From the NCBI GenBank assembly GCA_037382365.1, contig JARRPZ010000021.1, positions 1 through 32,358 of the forward strand: a stretch of DNA of 32,358 bases. The letters run 5' to 3'. Position numbers and translations under genes: made by a program. Below are positions 27,501 to 32,358 of this stretch, piece after piece. Position 1 is the first letter of the stretch; every line of letters starts with the position of its first letter. Under the pieces are notes generated by a model. The model was not told where the DNA came from. It saw nothing but the letters and a program-made list of their open reading frames with translations, and searched no databases. This stretch comes from Lentisalinibacter sp037382365. GTDB lineage: Bacteria; Pseudomonadota; Gammaproteobacteria; Steroidobacterales; Woeseiaceae.

Positions 27501-27775
27501 ACGCCCCGGTCGCCCGGCAACGGGCGTACATCGAAACGGAAACCGGAGAGGAAGGACGGCCGGTCTATGCCGTAGCGACGGAACGTATCGACTGGCGCGA
27601 GTCTGATCTCCAGATCGCCCAGTTCCTCGTCGGTGACGGAAAGAAGATCGATCTCCGCCCGGAACGGCTCATTCAGTGCCGACTGCAGCCTGATGTCCCC
27701 GAGGCCGAGGGCCTGAACCGTTCCCGACCACGCGAGAAGCAGGAAGAGCGTGGCGCCAGCGAGTCTGCGCAGCAT
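24554..27775 (-). CDS. fimV: FimV/HubP-type polar peptidoglycan-binding protein
   Basis: 1073 residues from the ATG at 27775, which has AAGG well placed and a clear signal peptide (MLRRLAGATLFLLLAWSGTVQA); a frame starting at 27859 adds 28 non-signal residues and is rejected. A conserved periplasmic domain starts ALGLGDIRLQSALNEPF; a LysM domain is at about 180-236, a coiled coil at about 300-344, and one membrane span at 418-439. The cytoplasmic part is long and very acidic, with TPR-like FHMAYGLYDQAADLV and a C-terminal FimV domain (about 1022-1073). In relatives it organises the pole: type IV pili, chemotaxis and flagella. Three EAPTVET-type repeats lie within the acidic part. asd-fimV-truA matches Pseudomonas. 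Confidence 0.95.
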   Translation of the reverse strand: MLRRLAGATLFLLLAWSGTVQALGLGDIRLQSALNEPFRAEIDLLSVTDEELGDLEIRLAPVDTFRRYGIDRPSFLSGFRFDVRPLPGDRGVVVVTSTDPIPEPFVTFLAEAVWPRGRLLREYTVLLDPPTFASEERAPAPVRAPAPAVSRSADTGTIRREPQPQPQPRRSDASLEAGGTYRVQRNETLWSIAERVRPAGSGLAMNQVMIALYEANPQAFDGNINILREGAVLQIPAEQAMYGINRSDATAVVSRQNEAWRGGESDAGRLRLVPPDEDTAAAASVGGTGGADRTGGADSERVRSLEEDVAERDRLLAIKDRELAELREQLAAREAEQAAAAVAETTAEPADAAPGVDLETEGEAAGEIFAEPETATPVAEESATPGEESVPEEPATAEPARTPAVVTTAREPEKGLFDNTLIWLGLGVLAIAIALLYVVRRRRQQAEEEEAGDWQALEEDLHDEEDRSATERLHALEGEAEPVLVVEKEGDFEYGDYAGAAAGLTAASLTAADAALAETEADAEAEAEPEAAAAAAEHETRAGDQSLDDTFSSETALDLDQSDPLAEADFHMAYGLYDQAADLVRGAIAEEPERTDLRAKLAEVYFVWGNRDAFVDAAENLHEALAGEKDADWDRIVIMGRQIAPEHGLFAGAVAGDAGGVDLTFEEGGGAGRLDVDLGGDEAGDLDLVLGDGGEDVEADLTDTDGALDFDLDESGEWTRPAGSAEEPDEAGGEGTQTFAVGNRFAADELSEDAPTVETPWETDTEEAPTVETPLDEDTRESRVIESAFDDVDETLEDAVTQEAPTMETWAADRADETRELPSTDDEAELARGEHTAEIDLDDLGLDLDDLAQSGEQAADLAGLEDLGEEGAEGEPAERADDTGLFSAEEVTMLAPGGAAADEPIGEEDETTIASPDEDDSADTLVAEEDDRDRLRDGDAEIDFDLDDLAAVIEDSELGDLDAAGDETAEPPAADESGRFSAEVFSDEEAESFLDLDVGDVTVIEEPAVAEPAGEEEAWGRTQTEVGTKLDLARAYVDMGDPDGARSILEEVLEEGDDGQRQEANRMLEALAG

Positions 27776-27880
27776 ATTGCCTTCTCCGGCTCGTATCCCC
27801 GGACTGCGATCCCGAGGCGGCCACCCGGCGCGATCCAGATTAACGAGCCCGTTTAACATTAATCGATAAGCGAATATAAA
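27776..27880. other. AT-rich gap between asd and fimV
   Basis: The 105-base gap is AT-rich near asd (about 27855-27890, with TTAATGTTAAAC and TTATAGTTTATATTCG on the minus strand) in an otherwise GC-rich window. It is the likely fimV promoter region, but I see no convincing pair of hexamers. No hairpin or REP-like element is present. Confidence 0.4.
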
Positions 27881-28903
27881 CTATAAATAATTTTTGACCA
27901 ATATTTCAGCGATTTGCACACTGTTCAGTGCTGCGCCCTTACGCACGTTGTCGGACACCACCCAGAGATCGATCCCGTTGGGGTGGCTGATATCCTCCCG
28001 GATGCGGCCGACGAAGACCTCGTCCGTCCCGGCGGCCTCGATGGCCGGCGTCGGATAGGCGCCGGTCTCGTGACCATCGATCACTTTCACGCCCGGTGCG
28101 GCGGCCAGCACCTCCCGCACCTCGTCGGCAGACAGGCGGGTCTCGGTCTCGATATGCACGGCCTCCGAATGCCCGTAGAACACGGGGACACGGACGGCCG
28201 TGGGATTCACGGTAATGGTGTCGTCCTCGAAGATCTTCCGCGTCTCCCACACCATTTTCATCTCTTCTTTCGTATAGCCGTTATCGAGAAATACGTCGAT
28301 ATGCGGAACGGCATTGAAGGCCACGCGCTTGTCCGGTCCCTCGGCATCCGGTGGATTACCGCTCAGAAGGGCGGCCGAGTCTTTGGCGAGCTTGTCGACG
28401 GCGCTGCGTCCGGCGCCGGAGACCGCCTGATAGGTCGCCACGTTGATGCGCAGGATGCGAGCCCGGTCGTGGATCGGCTTCAGCGCCACCAGCATCTGCA
28501 TCGTCGAACAGTTCGGGTTCGCGATGATGCCGCGGGTGCTGTAGCCGGCGATCGCATGCGGATTGACCTCCGAGACGACCAGCGGAATATCGTCCTGGTA
28601 GCGGAAGAACGACGTATTGTCCACGACGACGCAGCCGGACTCCCATGCTCTCGGCGCATGCACCTCCGAGACCGAACCACCGGCCGAGAACAACGCGATC
28701 TGCGCCTTCGAGAAATCGAACTCCGCCAGATCACCCACGTCCACCTCCTCGCCACGGAAGGTGACGGTGCGGCCGGCAGAGCGGGCGCTTGCCAGCGGAT
28801 GGAGCCGGCCGACGGGGAATCCGCGGCTCTCCAGTATCTCGATCATGGTTTCCCCGACGAGACCGGTGGCCCCGACGACGGCGACGTCATAATTTTTCGA
28901 CAT
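27881..28903 (-). CDS. asd: Aspartate-semialdehyde dehydrogenase
   Basis: 340 residues. It reduces aspartyl phosphate with NADPH, giving the precursor of lysine, diaminopimelate, threonine and methionine. The NADP loop VVGATGLVGETM opens the protein. Catalytic Cys132 is in NPNCSTMQ, and the acid/base His245 is in RVPVFYGHSEAVH. The last codons (KNYL) and stop are very AT-rich. AAGGG precedes the ATG. Size is the shorter type, below E. coli Asd (367). It lies after aroC and two REP-like clusters. Confidence 0.97.
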   Translation of the reverse strand: MSKNYDVAVVGATGLVGETMIEILESRGFPVGRLHPLASARSAGRTVTFRGEEVDVGDLAEFDFSKAQIALFSAGGSVSEVHAPRAWESGCVVVDNTSFFRYQDDIPLVVSEVNPHAIAGYSTRGIIANPNCSTMQMLVALKPIHDRARILRINVATYQAVSGAGRSAVDKLAKDSAALLSGNPPDAEGPDKRVAFNAVPHIDVFLDNGYTKEEMKMVWETRKIFEDDTITVNPTAVRVPVFYGHSEAVHIETETRLSADEVREVLAAAPGVKVIDGHETGAYPTPAIEAAGTDEVFVGRIREDISHPNGIDLWVVSDNVRKGAALNSVQIAEILVKNYL

Positions 28904-28946
28904 GAGAATTCCCTTGTCTCCTGTGGTTCACGTGGCTCCCTGGTCA

Positions 28947-28970
28947 TGTGGGAGGGCCTGCAGGCCCGAT
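28947..28970 (+). repeat. REP-like palindrome between aroC and asd (plus orientation)
   Basis: Plus strand: TGTGGGAGGGCCTGCAGGCC then CGAT. The core GGGCCTGCAGGCCC is a perfect 14-base palindrome. It is in inverted orientation to the next two elements. Confidence 0.78.
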
Positions 28971-28980
28971 CCATGATTCG

Positions 28981-29000
28981 TCGGCCCCCGGCCCTCCTGC
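28981..29000 (-). repeat. Diverged REP-like palindrome between aroC and asd
   Basis: On the minus strand: GCAGGAGGGCCGGGGGCCGA. The head is kept, the core is worn (GGCCGGGGGCC). It is the weakest member and may be an old copy. Confidence 0.5.
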
Positions 29001-29011
29001 CGCTGTTTATT

Positions 29012-29035
29012 CTCGGGCCTGCAGGCCTTCCTGCA
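29012..29035 (-). repeat. REP-like palindrome abutting the aroC stop codon
   Basis: On the minus strand: TGCAGGAAGGCCTGCAGGCC then CGAG. Its first base is the base right after the TGA stop codon of aroC; there is no spacer. Confidence 0.78.
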
Positions 29036-30121
29036 TCAAGCGGGGGGTTCGGCCGGGCTCACATCGGCGTTCTGGCCGCGATGGCGCAGGTAATGATCCA
29101 TCAGCGTGAGTGCCACCATCGCCTCGGCGATCGGCGTGGCCCGCAGACCCACGCAGGGATCGTGGCGGCCCTTGGTGACGATGTCGGTCTCGGCGCCACT
29201 CCGGTCGACCGTCTGGCCCGGTATGCGGATACTCGAGGTGGGTTTCAGGGCGATACTGACGACGATGTCCTGGCCGCTCGAGATGCCACCCAGCGTGCCG
29301 CCCGCGCGATTGCTGCGAAAGCCGCCGGCGTCGATCTCGTCCCGATGTTCGCTGCCCTTCTGCTCCACGACCGCGAATCCCGCTCCGAACTCCACGCCTT
29401 TCACCGCGTTGATACTCATCAGGCCGTGCGCGAGATCGGCCTCGAGCTTGTCGAACACCGGCTCCCCGAGTCCCACCGGCATGCCGCTGGCGCACACCGA
29501 CACGCGCGCACCGATGGAATTGCCCTCTTTGCGCAGCCCATCCATATAGGCCTCGAGCTCGGGCACACGCGCCGGGTCGGGACAGAAGAAGGGGTTGTCC
29601 TCGGCCGCGTCGAGATCCTTCGGCTCGATCACGTGGGGACCGAGCTGGGAGACATAGCCGCGGATCGACACGCCGAGCCTCTCGGCCAGATATTTGCGGG
29701 CGATGGCGCCCGCAGCGACCCGCATCGTGGTCTCACGCGCCGACGCCCGGCCGCCACCCCGATAATCGCGGATGCCATACTTGTGATGGTAGGTGTAATC
29801 GGCATGACCGGGGCGGAACTTGTCGCGGATCTCCGAGTAATCCTTCGATTTCTGATCGACGTTCTCGACCAGCAGTCCGATCGGCGTCCCCGTCGTCACG
29901 CCCTCGAAGGTGCCGGAGAGTATGCGCACCCGATCCGGCTCGCGGCGCGGGCTCGTGTGCCGGCTCTTGCCGGGACGTCGACGTTCGAGGTCGCGCTGGA
30001 TGTCTTCTTCCGTGAGTTCCATGCCCGGCGGACATCCGTCCACCACGCACCCGAGCGCCGGCCCGTGGCTCTCGCCGAACGTCGTCACCGTGAATAGCCG
30101 TCCGAATGTATTTCCCGACAT
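29036..30121 (-). CDS. aroC: Chorismate synthase
   Basis: 361 residues, the normal length. It makes chorismate from EPSP with reduced FMN, the last shikimate-pathway step. The three signatures are present: TTFGESHGPALG near the N-terminus, FRPGHADYTYHHKYGIRDYR with RGGGRASARET in the middle, and RHDPCVGLRATPIAEAM near the end. It starts 7 bases after prmB; this prmB-aroC pair is also found in E. coli. The stop codon is directly followed by a REP-like element. Confidence 0.98.
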   Translation of the reverse strand: MSGNTFGRLFTVTTFGESHGPALGCVVDGCPPGMELTEEDIQRDLERRRPGKSRHTSPRREPDRVRILSGTFEGVTTGTPIGLLVENVDQKSKDYSEIRDKFRPGHADYTYHHKYGIRDYRGGGRASARETTMRVAAGAIARKYLAERLGVSIRGYVSQLGPHVIEPKDLDAAEDNPFFCPDPARVPELEAYMDGLRKEGNSIGARVSVCASGMPVGLGEPVFDKLEADLAHGLMSINAVKGVEFGAGFAVVEQKGSEHRDEIDAGGFRSNRAGGTLGGISSGQDIVVSIALKPTSSIRIPGQTVDRSGAETDIVTKGRHDPCVGLRATPIAEAMVALTLMDHYLRHRGQNADVSPAEPPA

Positions 30122-30128
30122 GCCGTGC

Positions 30129-31070
30129 TCAGGTTGTCGCTGCGGCGCCGGAGCGCTCCAGATCCGCCGCGTTCAGGAGAAAGACGCCGCCTCCGCCGTG
30201 TTCGAATTCGAGCCAGACGAAAGGCAGGTCAGGCCGTGCCCGCTCCAGCGCCGCCCGGCTCTCCCCGACCTCGACGACGAGCACCCCGGCGGGAGCGAGG
30301 TATGCCGCCGCATGATGCAGGATCGGCAGGGCCGATGCCAGGCCATCCTGCCCCGCCGCGAGACCCAGCGCCGGCTCGTGGCGGTATTCTTCCGGCATCT
30401 CCGCCATCGCGTCGGCATCCACGTAGGGCGGATTGCTGACGATGAGATCGTAGCGCCGGCCGGCCACCGGCTCGAACAGGTCGCCCTGCCGTATCTCGAC
30501 CCGCTCCGTCAGACCGTGCTCGACGACGTTGCGGCGGGCGACCGCGAGCGCCTCGGCGGAAACGTCGACGGCGTCGACCCGGGCTTCTGGAAAAGCATGC
30601 GCCAGCGCGCAGGCGATACACCCGCTGCCGGTGCCGAGGTCCAGGATGCGCCGCACCCGCGCCGGATCGACCCAGGGGACGAAACGTTCCAGGATCGGTT
30701 CGGCGAGCGGCGAGCGGGGGACGAGCACCCGCTCGTCCACGAAGTAGGGCCGCCCGGCGAACCAGGCTTCCTGCAGGAGGTAGGCCAGCGGCCGGCGCTC
30801 GGCGATGCGGCGGGTGGCGATTTCTGCAATCCTGCGCCGGCAGGCTTCGTCCAGTTGCCGGGCGTAGGCGGCATCGGCATCCGCGTGATCGAGCCCGGCG
30901 ACGGAGAACACCAGCCAGGCCGCCTCGTCCAGCGCGTTGTCCGTGCCGTGGCCGAAGTAGAGCCGGGCCGCCTCGAGCCGGGAAGCGACGTGGCGGATGG
31001 CGTCGGCGACAGTGCCGGGGATGTCGTCGGCATGGAGTGCTGCGGGGCCGGACGGCGGCGGAGCGGTCAT
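30129..31070 (-). CDS. prmB: Ribosomal protein uL3 N5-glutamine methyltransferase PrmB
   Basis: 313 residues. PrmB methylates a glutamine in ribosomal protein L3. The SAM-binding region has DLGTGSG (144-150) and the catalytic NPPY (213-216). VLVPRSPLAEPI, with PRSP instead of PRPETE, separates it from the related release-factor enzyme PrmC. The linkage with aroC supports the call. Divergent from the Sco1 gene with about 100 bases between, where the minus strand has a TATGAT box at 31109-31114. Confidence 0.94.
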   Translation of the reverse strand: MTAPPPSGPAALHADDIPGTVADAIRHVASRLEAARLYFGHGTDNALDEAAWLVFSVAGLDHADADAAYARQLDEACRRRIAEIATRRIAERRPLAYLLQEAWFAGRPYFVDERVLVPRSPLAEPILERFVPWVDPARVRRILDLGTGSGCIACALAHAFPEARVDAVDVSAEALAVARRNVVEHGLTERVEIRQGDLFEPVAGRRYDLIVSNPPYVDADAMAEMPEEYRHEPALGLAAGQDGLASALPILHHAAAYLAPAGVLVVEVGESRAALERARPDLPFVWLEFEHGGGGVFLLNAADLERSGAAATT

Positions 31071-31139
31071 GGCGCGGTGGGAACGTTCGACAGAAGCGAC
31101 AACGGGCGATCATAACGCGAAGTACGCGGTCGAACACGG

Positions 31140-31145
31140 TAGAAT
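31140..31145 (+). promoter_or_regulatory. Candidate -10 box of the Sco1/PCu(A)C operon
   Basis: TAGAAT on the plus strand, about 26 bases before the ATG at 31172. No good -35 hexamer stands at 16-18 bases, so this is a low-confidence call. The gap 31071-31171 also serves prmB. Confidence 0.3.
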
Positions 31146-31171
31146 CCGCACAGCTTGCAGGACGACCCTCC

Positions 31172-31816
31172 ATGAATCGACTCAATCCGGCACTCATCGC
31201 CGCCGCGGCCGTCGCCCTGGTGGCCGGCGTGGTCCTCGGCGGCCTCGTACTGCCCCGGGACGTCGAGGTCGAGAGCGCCACGCTGCTCAGCCCGGCACGA
31301 CCTCTGCCGGAATTCGAACTGATCCGTGACGATGCGACCGGGATGACGCGCGCGGATCTCGCGGGGGACTGGTCGCTGATGTTCTTCGGCTTCACCCATT
31401 GTCCCGATATCTGTCCGGCCACCCTGGAGACGCTGGCCGCGGTGAAGAGACGCCTCGAGCGCGAGGGCGATCCGGTGCCCCGGGTGATATTCACCAGCGT
31501 GGACCCGGAGAGGGACGACCCCGGCACGCTGGCCGATTACGTCCACTATTTCGATCCGGCGTTCGTCGGGGTGACCGGACGACGGGATGCGATCGATCGG
31601 CTGACCCGCGAACTCGGCATCATCAGCGCCCGGGTATGGAACGAGGAGCGCACCGCCTACACGGTCGACCACAGCGCCTCCGTGCTGCTCATCGACCCCG
31701 ACGCCCGGCTGCGGGCGGTGTTCGGCACGCCCCACCGGGTCGAACCCATGGCCCGTGACATCGCCGCGATCCTCGAGGGCAGGGCCGTGCCGTCACGCGA
31801 CGGTGGCATCGGATGA
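31172..31816 (+). CDS. SCO1/SenC/PrrC family copper chaperone
   Basis: 214 residues from the ATG at 31172. A single N-terminal membrane anchor (about 7-27) places a thioredoxin-like domain in the periplasm. The copper ligands are Cys77 and Cys81 in HCPDIC and His167 in TVDHSAS; FFGFTHCPDICP is the family signature. Sco proteins help load the Cu-A site of cytochrome c oxidase. It shares an ATGA overlap with the next gene, which is also a copper chaperone. No oxidase gene is in the window. Confidence 0.95.
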   Translation: MNRLNPALIAAAAVALVAGVVLGGLVLPRDVEVESATLLSPARPLPEFELIRDDATGMTRADLAGDWSLMFFGFTHCPDICPATLETLAAVKRRLEREGDPVPRVIFTSVDPERDDPGTLADYVHYFDPAFVGVTGRRDAIDRLTRELGIISARVWNEERTAYTVDHSASVLLIDPDARLRAVFGTPHRVEPMARDIAAILEGRAVPSRDGGIG

Positions 31817-32256
31817 GTCCGCGCCCCCGGCCGGTCGCCGCCGCCCTTGCCGCTGCCACGCTGTGGCTGGCGGCCTGCAGCCCGCCCGCCAGCCTTGTCG
31901 CCCGTGATGCCTGGGTCCGTGCCGTGCCGCCGGGCGCCACGGCCACGGCCGGTTATCTGGTGCTCGAGAACGGCAGCGATCGCGAGTACCGCCTCACCAG
32001 CGTCGAGGCCGACGGCATAGCCCGGGTGGAAATCCACGAGACCAGCATGCAGGACGGCGTGATGCGCATGCGCCCGGTGGACGCCATCCCGGTGCCGGCC
32101 GGGAGCAACGTCGCCCTGTCTCCCGGCGGGCAGCACCTGATGCTGTTTGCCGACTCACTCCCCCGGGAAGGCGATACCGTTACGCTCGCACTGCGTTTCG
32201 ACGACGGTACGGCGCTGACCGTCGAGGCGCCCGTACGTCGGGGCGGTGAAAACTGA
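31813..32256 (+). CDS. PCu(A)C family periplasmic copper chaperone (lipoprotein)
   Basis: 147 residues. The signal peptide ends in a lipobox LAAC with Cys22, so it is likely a lipoprotein. The copper-binding motif fits the published pattern exactly: His75, ten residues, Met86, 21 residues, His108, one residue, Met110. PCu(A)C proteins hand Cu(I) to the oxidase Cu-A centre together with Sco. The start overlaps the Sco stop codon (ATGA), suggesting coupled translation. It is followed 3 bases later by psd. Confidence 0.94.
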   Translation: MSPRPRPVAAALAAATLWLAACSPPASLVARDAWVRAVPPGATATAGYLVLENGSDREYRLTSVEADGIARVEIHETSMQDGVMRMRPVDAIPVPAGSNVALSPGGQHLMLFADSLPREGDTVTLALRFDDGTALTVEAPVRRGGEN

Positions 32257-32259
32257 CCC

Positions 32260-32358
32260 GTGGCGGCGAGTTCTCTCGGCATCGCGGATCGGCTGTTCGT
32301 TCTCGTCCAGTATCTGTTGCCTCATCATCTGCTGACGGGGATCGTCTACCGGCTCACC
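32260..32358 (+). CDS. psd: Phosphatidylserine decarboxylase, N-terminal fragment (cut by window edge)
   Basis: 33 codons from a GTG at 32260 with GLGIADRLFVLVQYLLPHHLLTGIVYRLT-like reading. The start FVLVQYLLPHHLLT matches the Psd N-terminus (E. coli SLQYILPKLWLT). The enzyme makes phosphatidylethanolamine and self-cleaves near its C-terminus; that part is outside the window. It begins 3 bases after the PCu(A)C gene, so it probably shares its transcript. The GTG start is inferred because no ATG lies nearby in frame. Confidence 0.75.
   Translation, partial: MAASSLGIADRLFVLVQYLLPHHLLTGIVYRLT

Noticed and set aside
24245..27856. A 1203-codon open frame on the plus strand opposite fimV and truA
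   Set aside because: It is the antisense shadow of fimV, whose acidic codons (GAC/GAG) leave the opposite strand free of stops. The translation has no domain and no Shine-Dalgarno.

Overview
This window is a compact, GC-rich chromosomal segment of a Gram-negative bacterium. The gene order points to a non-enteric gammaproteobacterium: a lon/clp proteostasis block followed by hupB, tRNAs and ppiD, then a asd-fimV-truA-accD-folC-dedD-cvpA-purF block and prmB-aroC. LpxH, FimV and LysM proteins show an outer membrane and a polar hub. The exact order cannot be read from the sequence alone. No insertion sequence, prophage, CRISPR array or rRNA was found, and no gap between genes exceeds about 200 bases.

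Left part (1-6.8 kb): the first codons of rnhA and a YafS-like methyltransferase (minus) diverge from mltD (plus). fabI, a dicarboxylate/amino-acid:cation symporter gene and ppiD follow on the minus strand. Next (6.8-14.4 kb) is a long minus-strand proteostasis region, read from right to left: a tRNA cluster Pro-Arg-His-Lys-Leu, tig, clpP, clpX, lon, hupB, tRNA-Val and a tRNA-Asp remnant. A very good heat-shock (sigma-32) promoter match precedes lon.

Middle (14.4-17.3 kb): folD, a periplasmic cyclophilin and lpxH run on the plus strand and meet miaE tail to tail. Right part (17.3-31.1 kb): a continuous minus-strand series prmB, aroC, asd, fimV, truA, accD, folC, dedD, cvpA, purF, an unusual receiver-like Ser/Thr kinase, and miaE. 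At the right edge a Sco1/PCu(A)C copper-chaperone pair and the start of psd run on the plus strand.

The most unusual content is non-coding. About eleven short palindromes with a GTAG-type head (REP-like elements) sit between genes, repeatedly head-first just after stop codons; one supplies the stop codon of the symporter gene. The symporter gene is bracketed by such elements between ppiD and fabI. The tRNA-Asp(GTC) gene lacks its 5' acceptor strand and most of its D-arm. The kinase next to miaE carries a receiver-like domain in which the phospho-acceptor aspartate is replaced by glycine.
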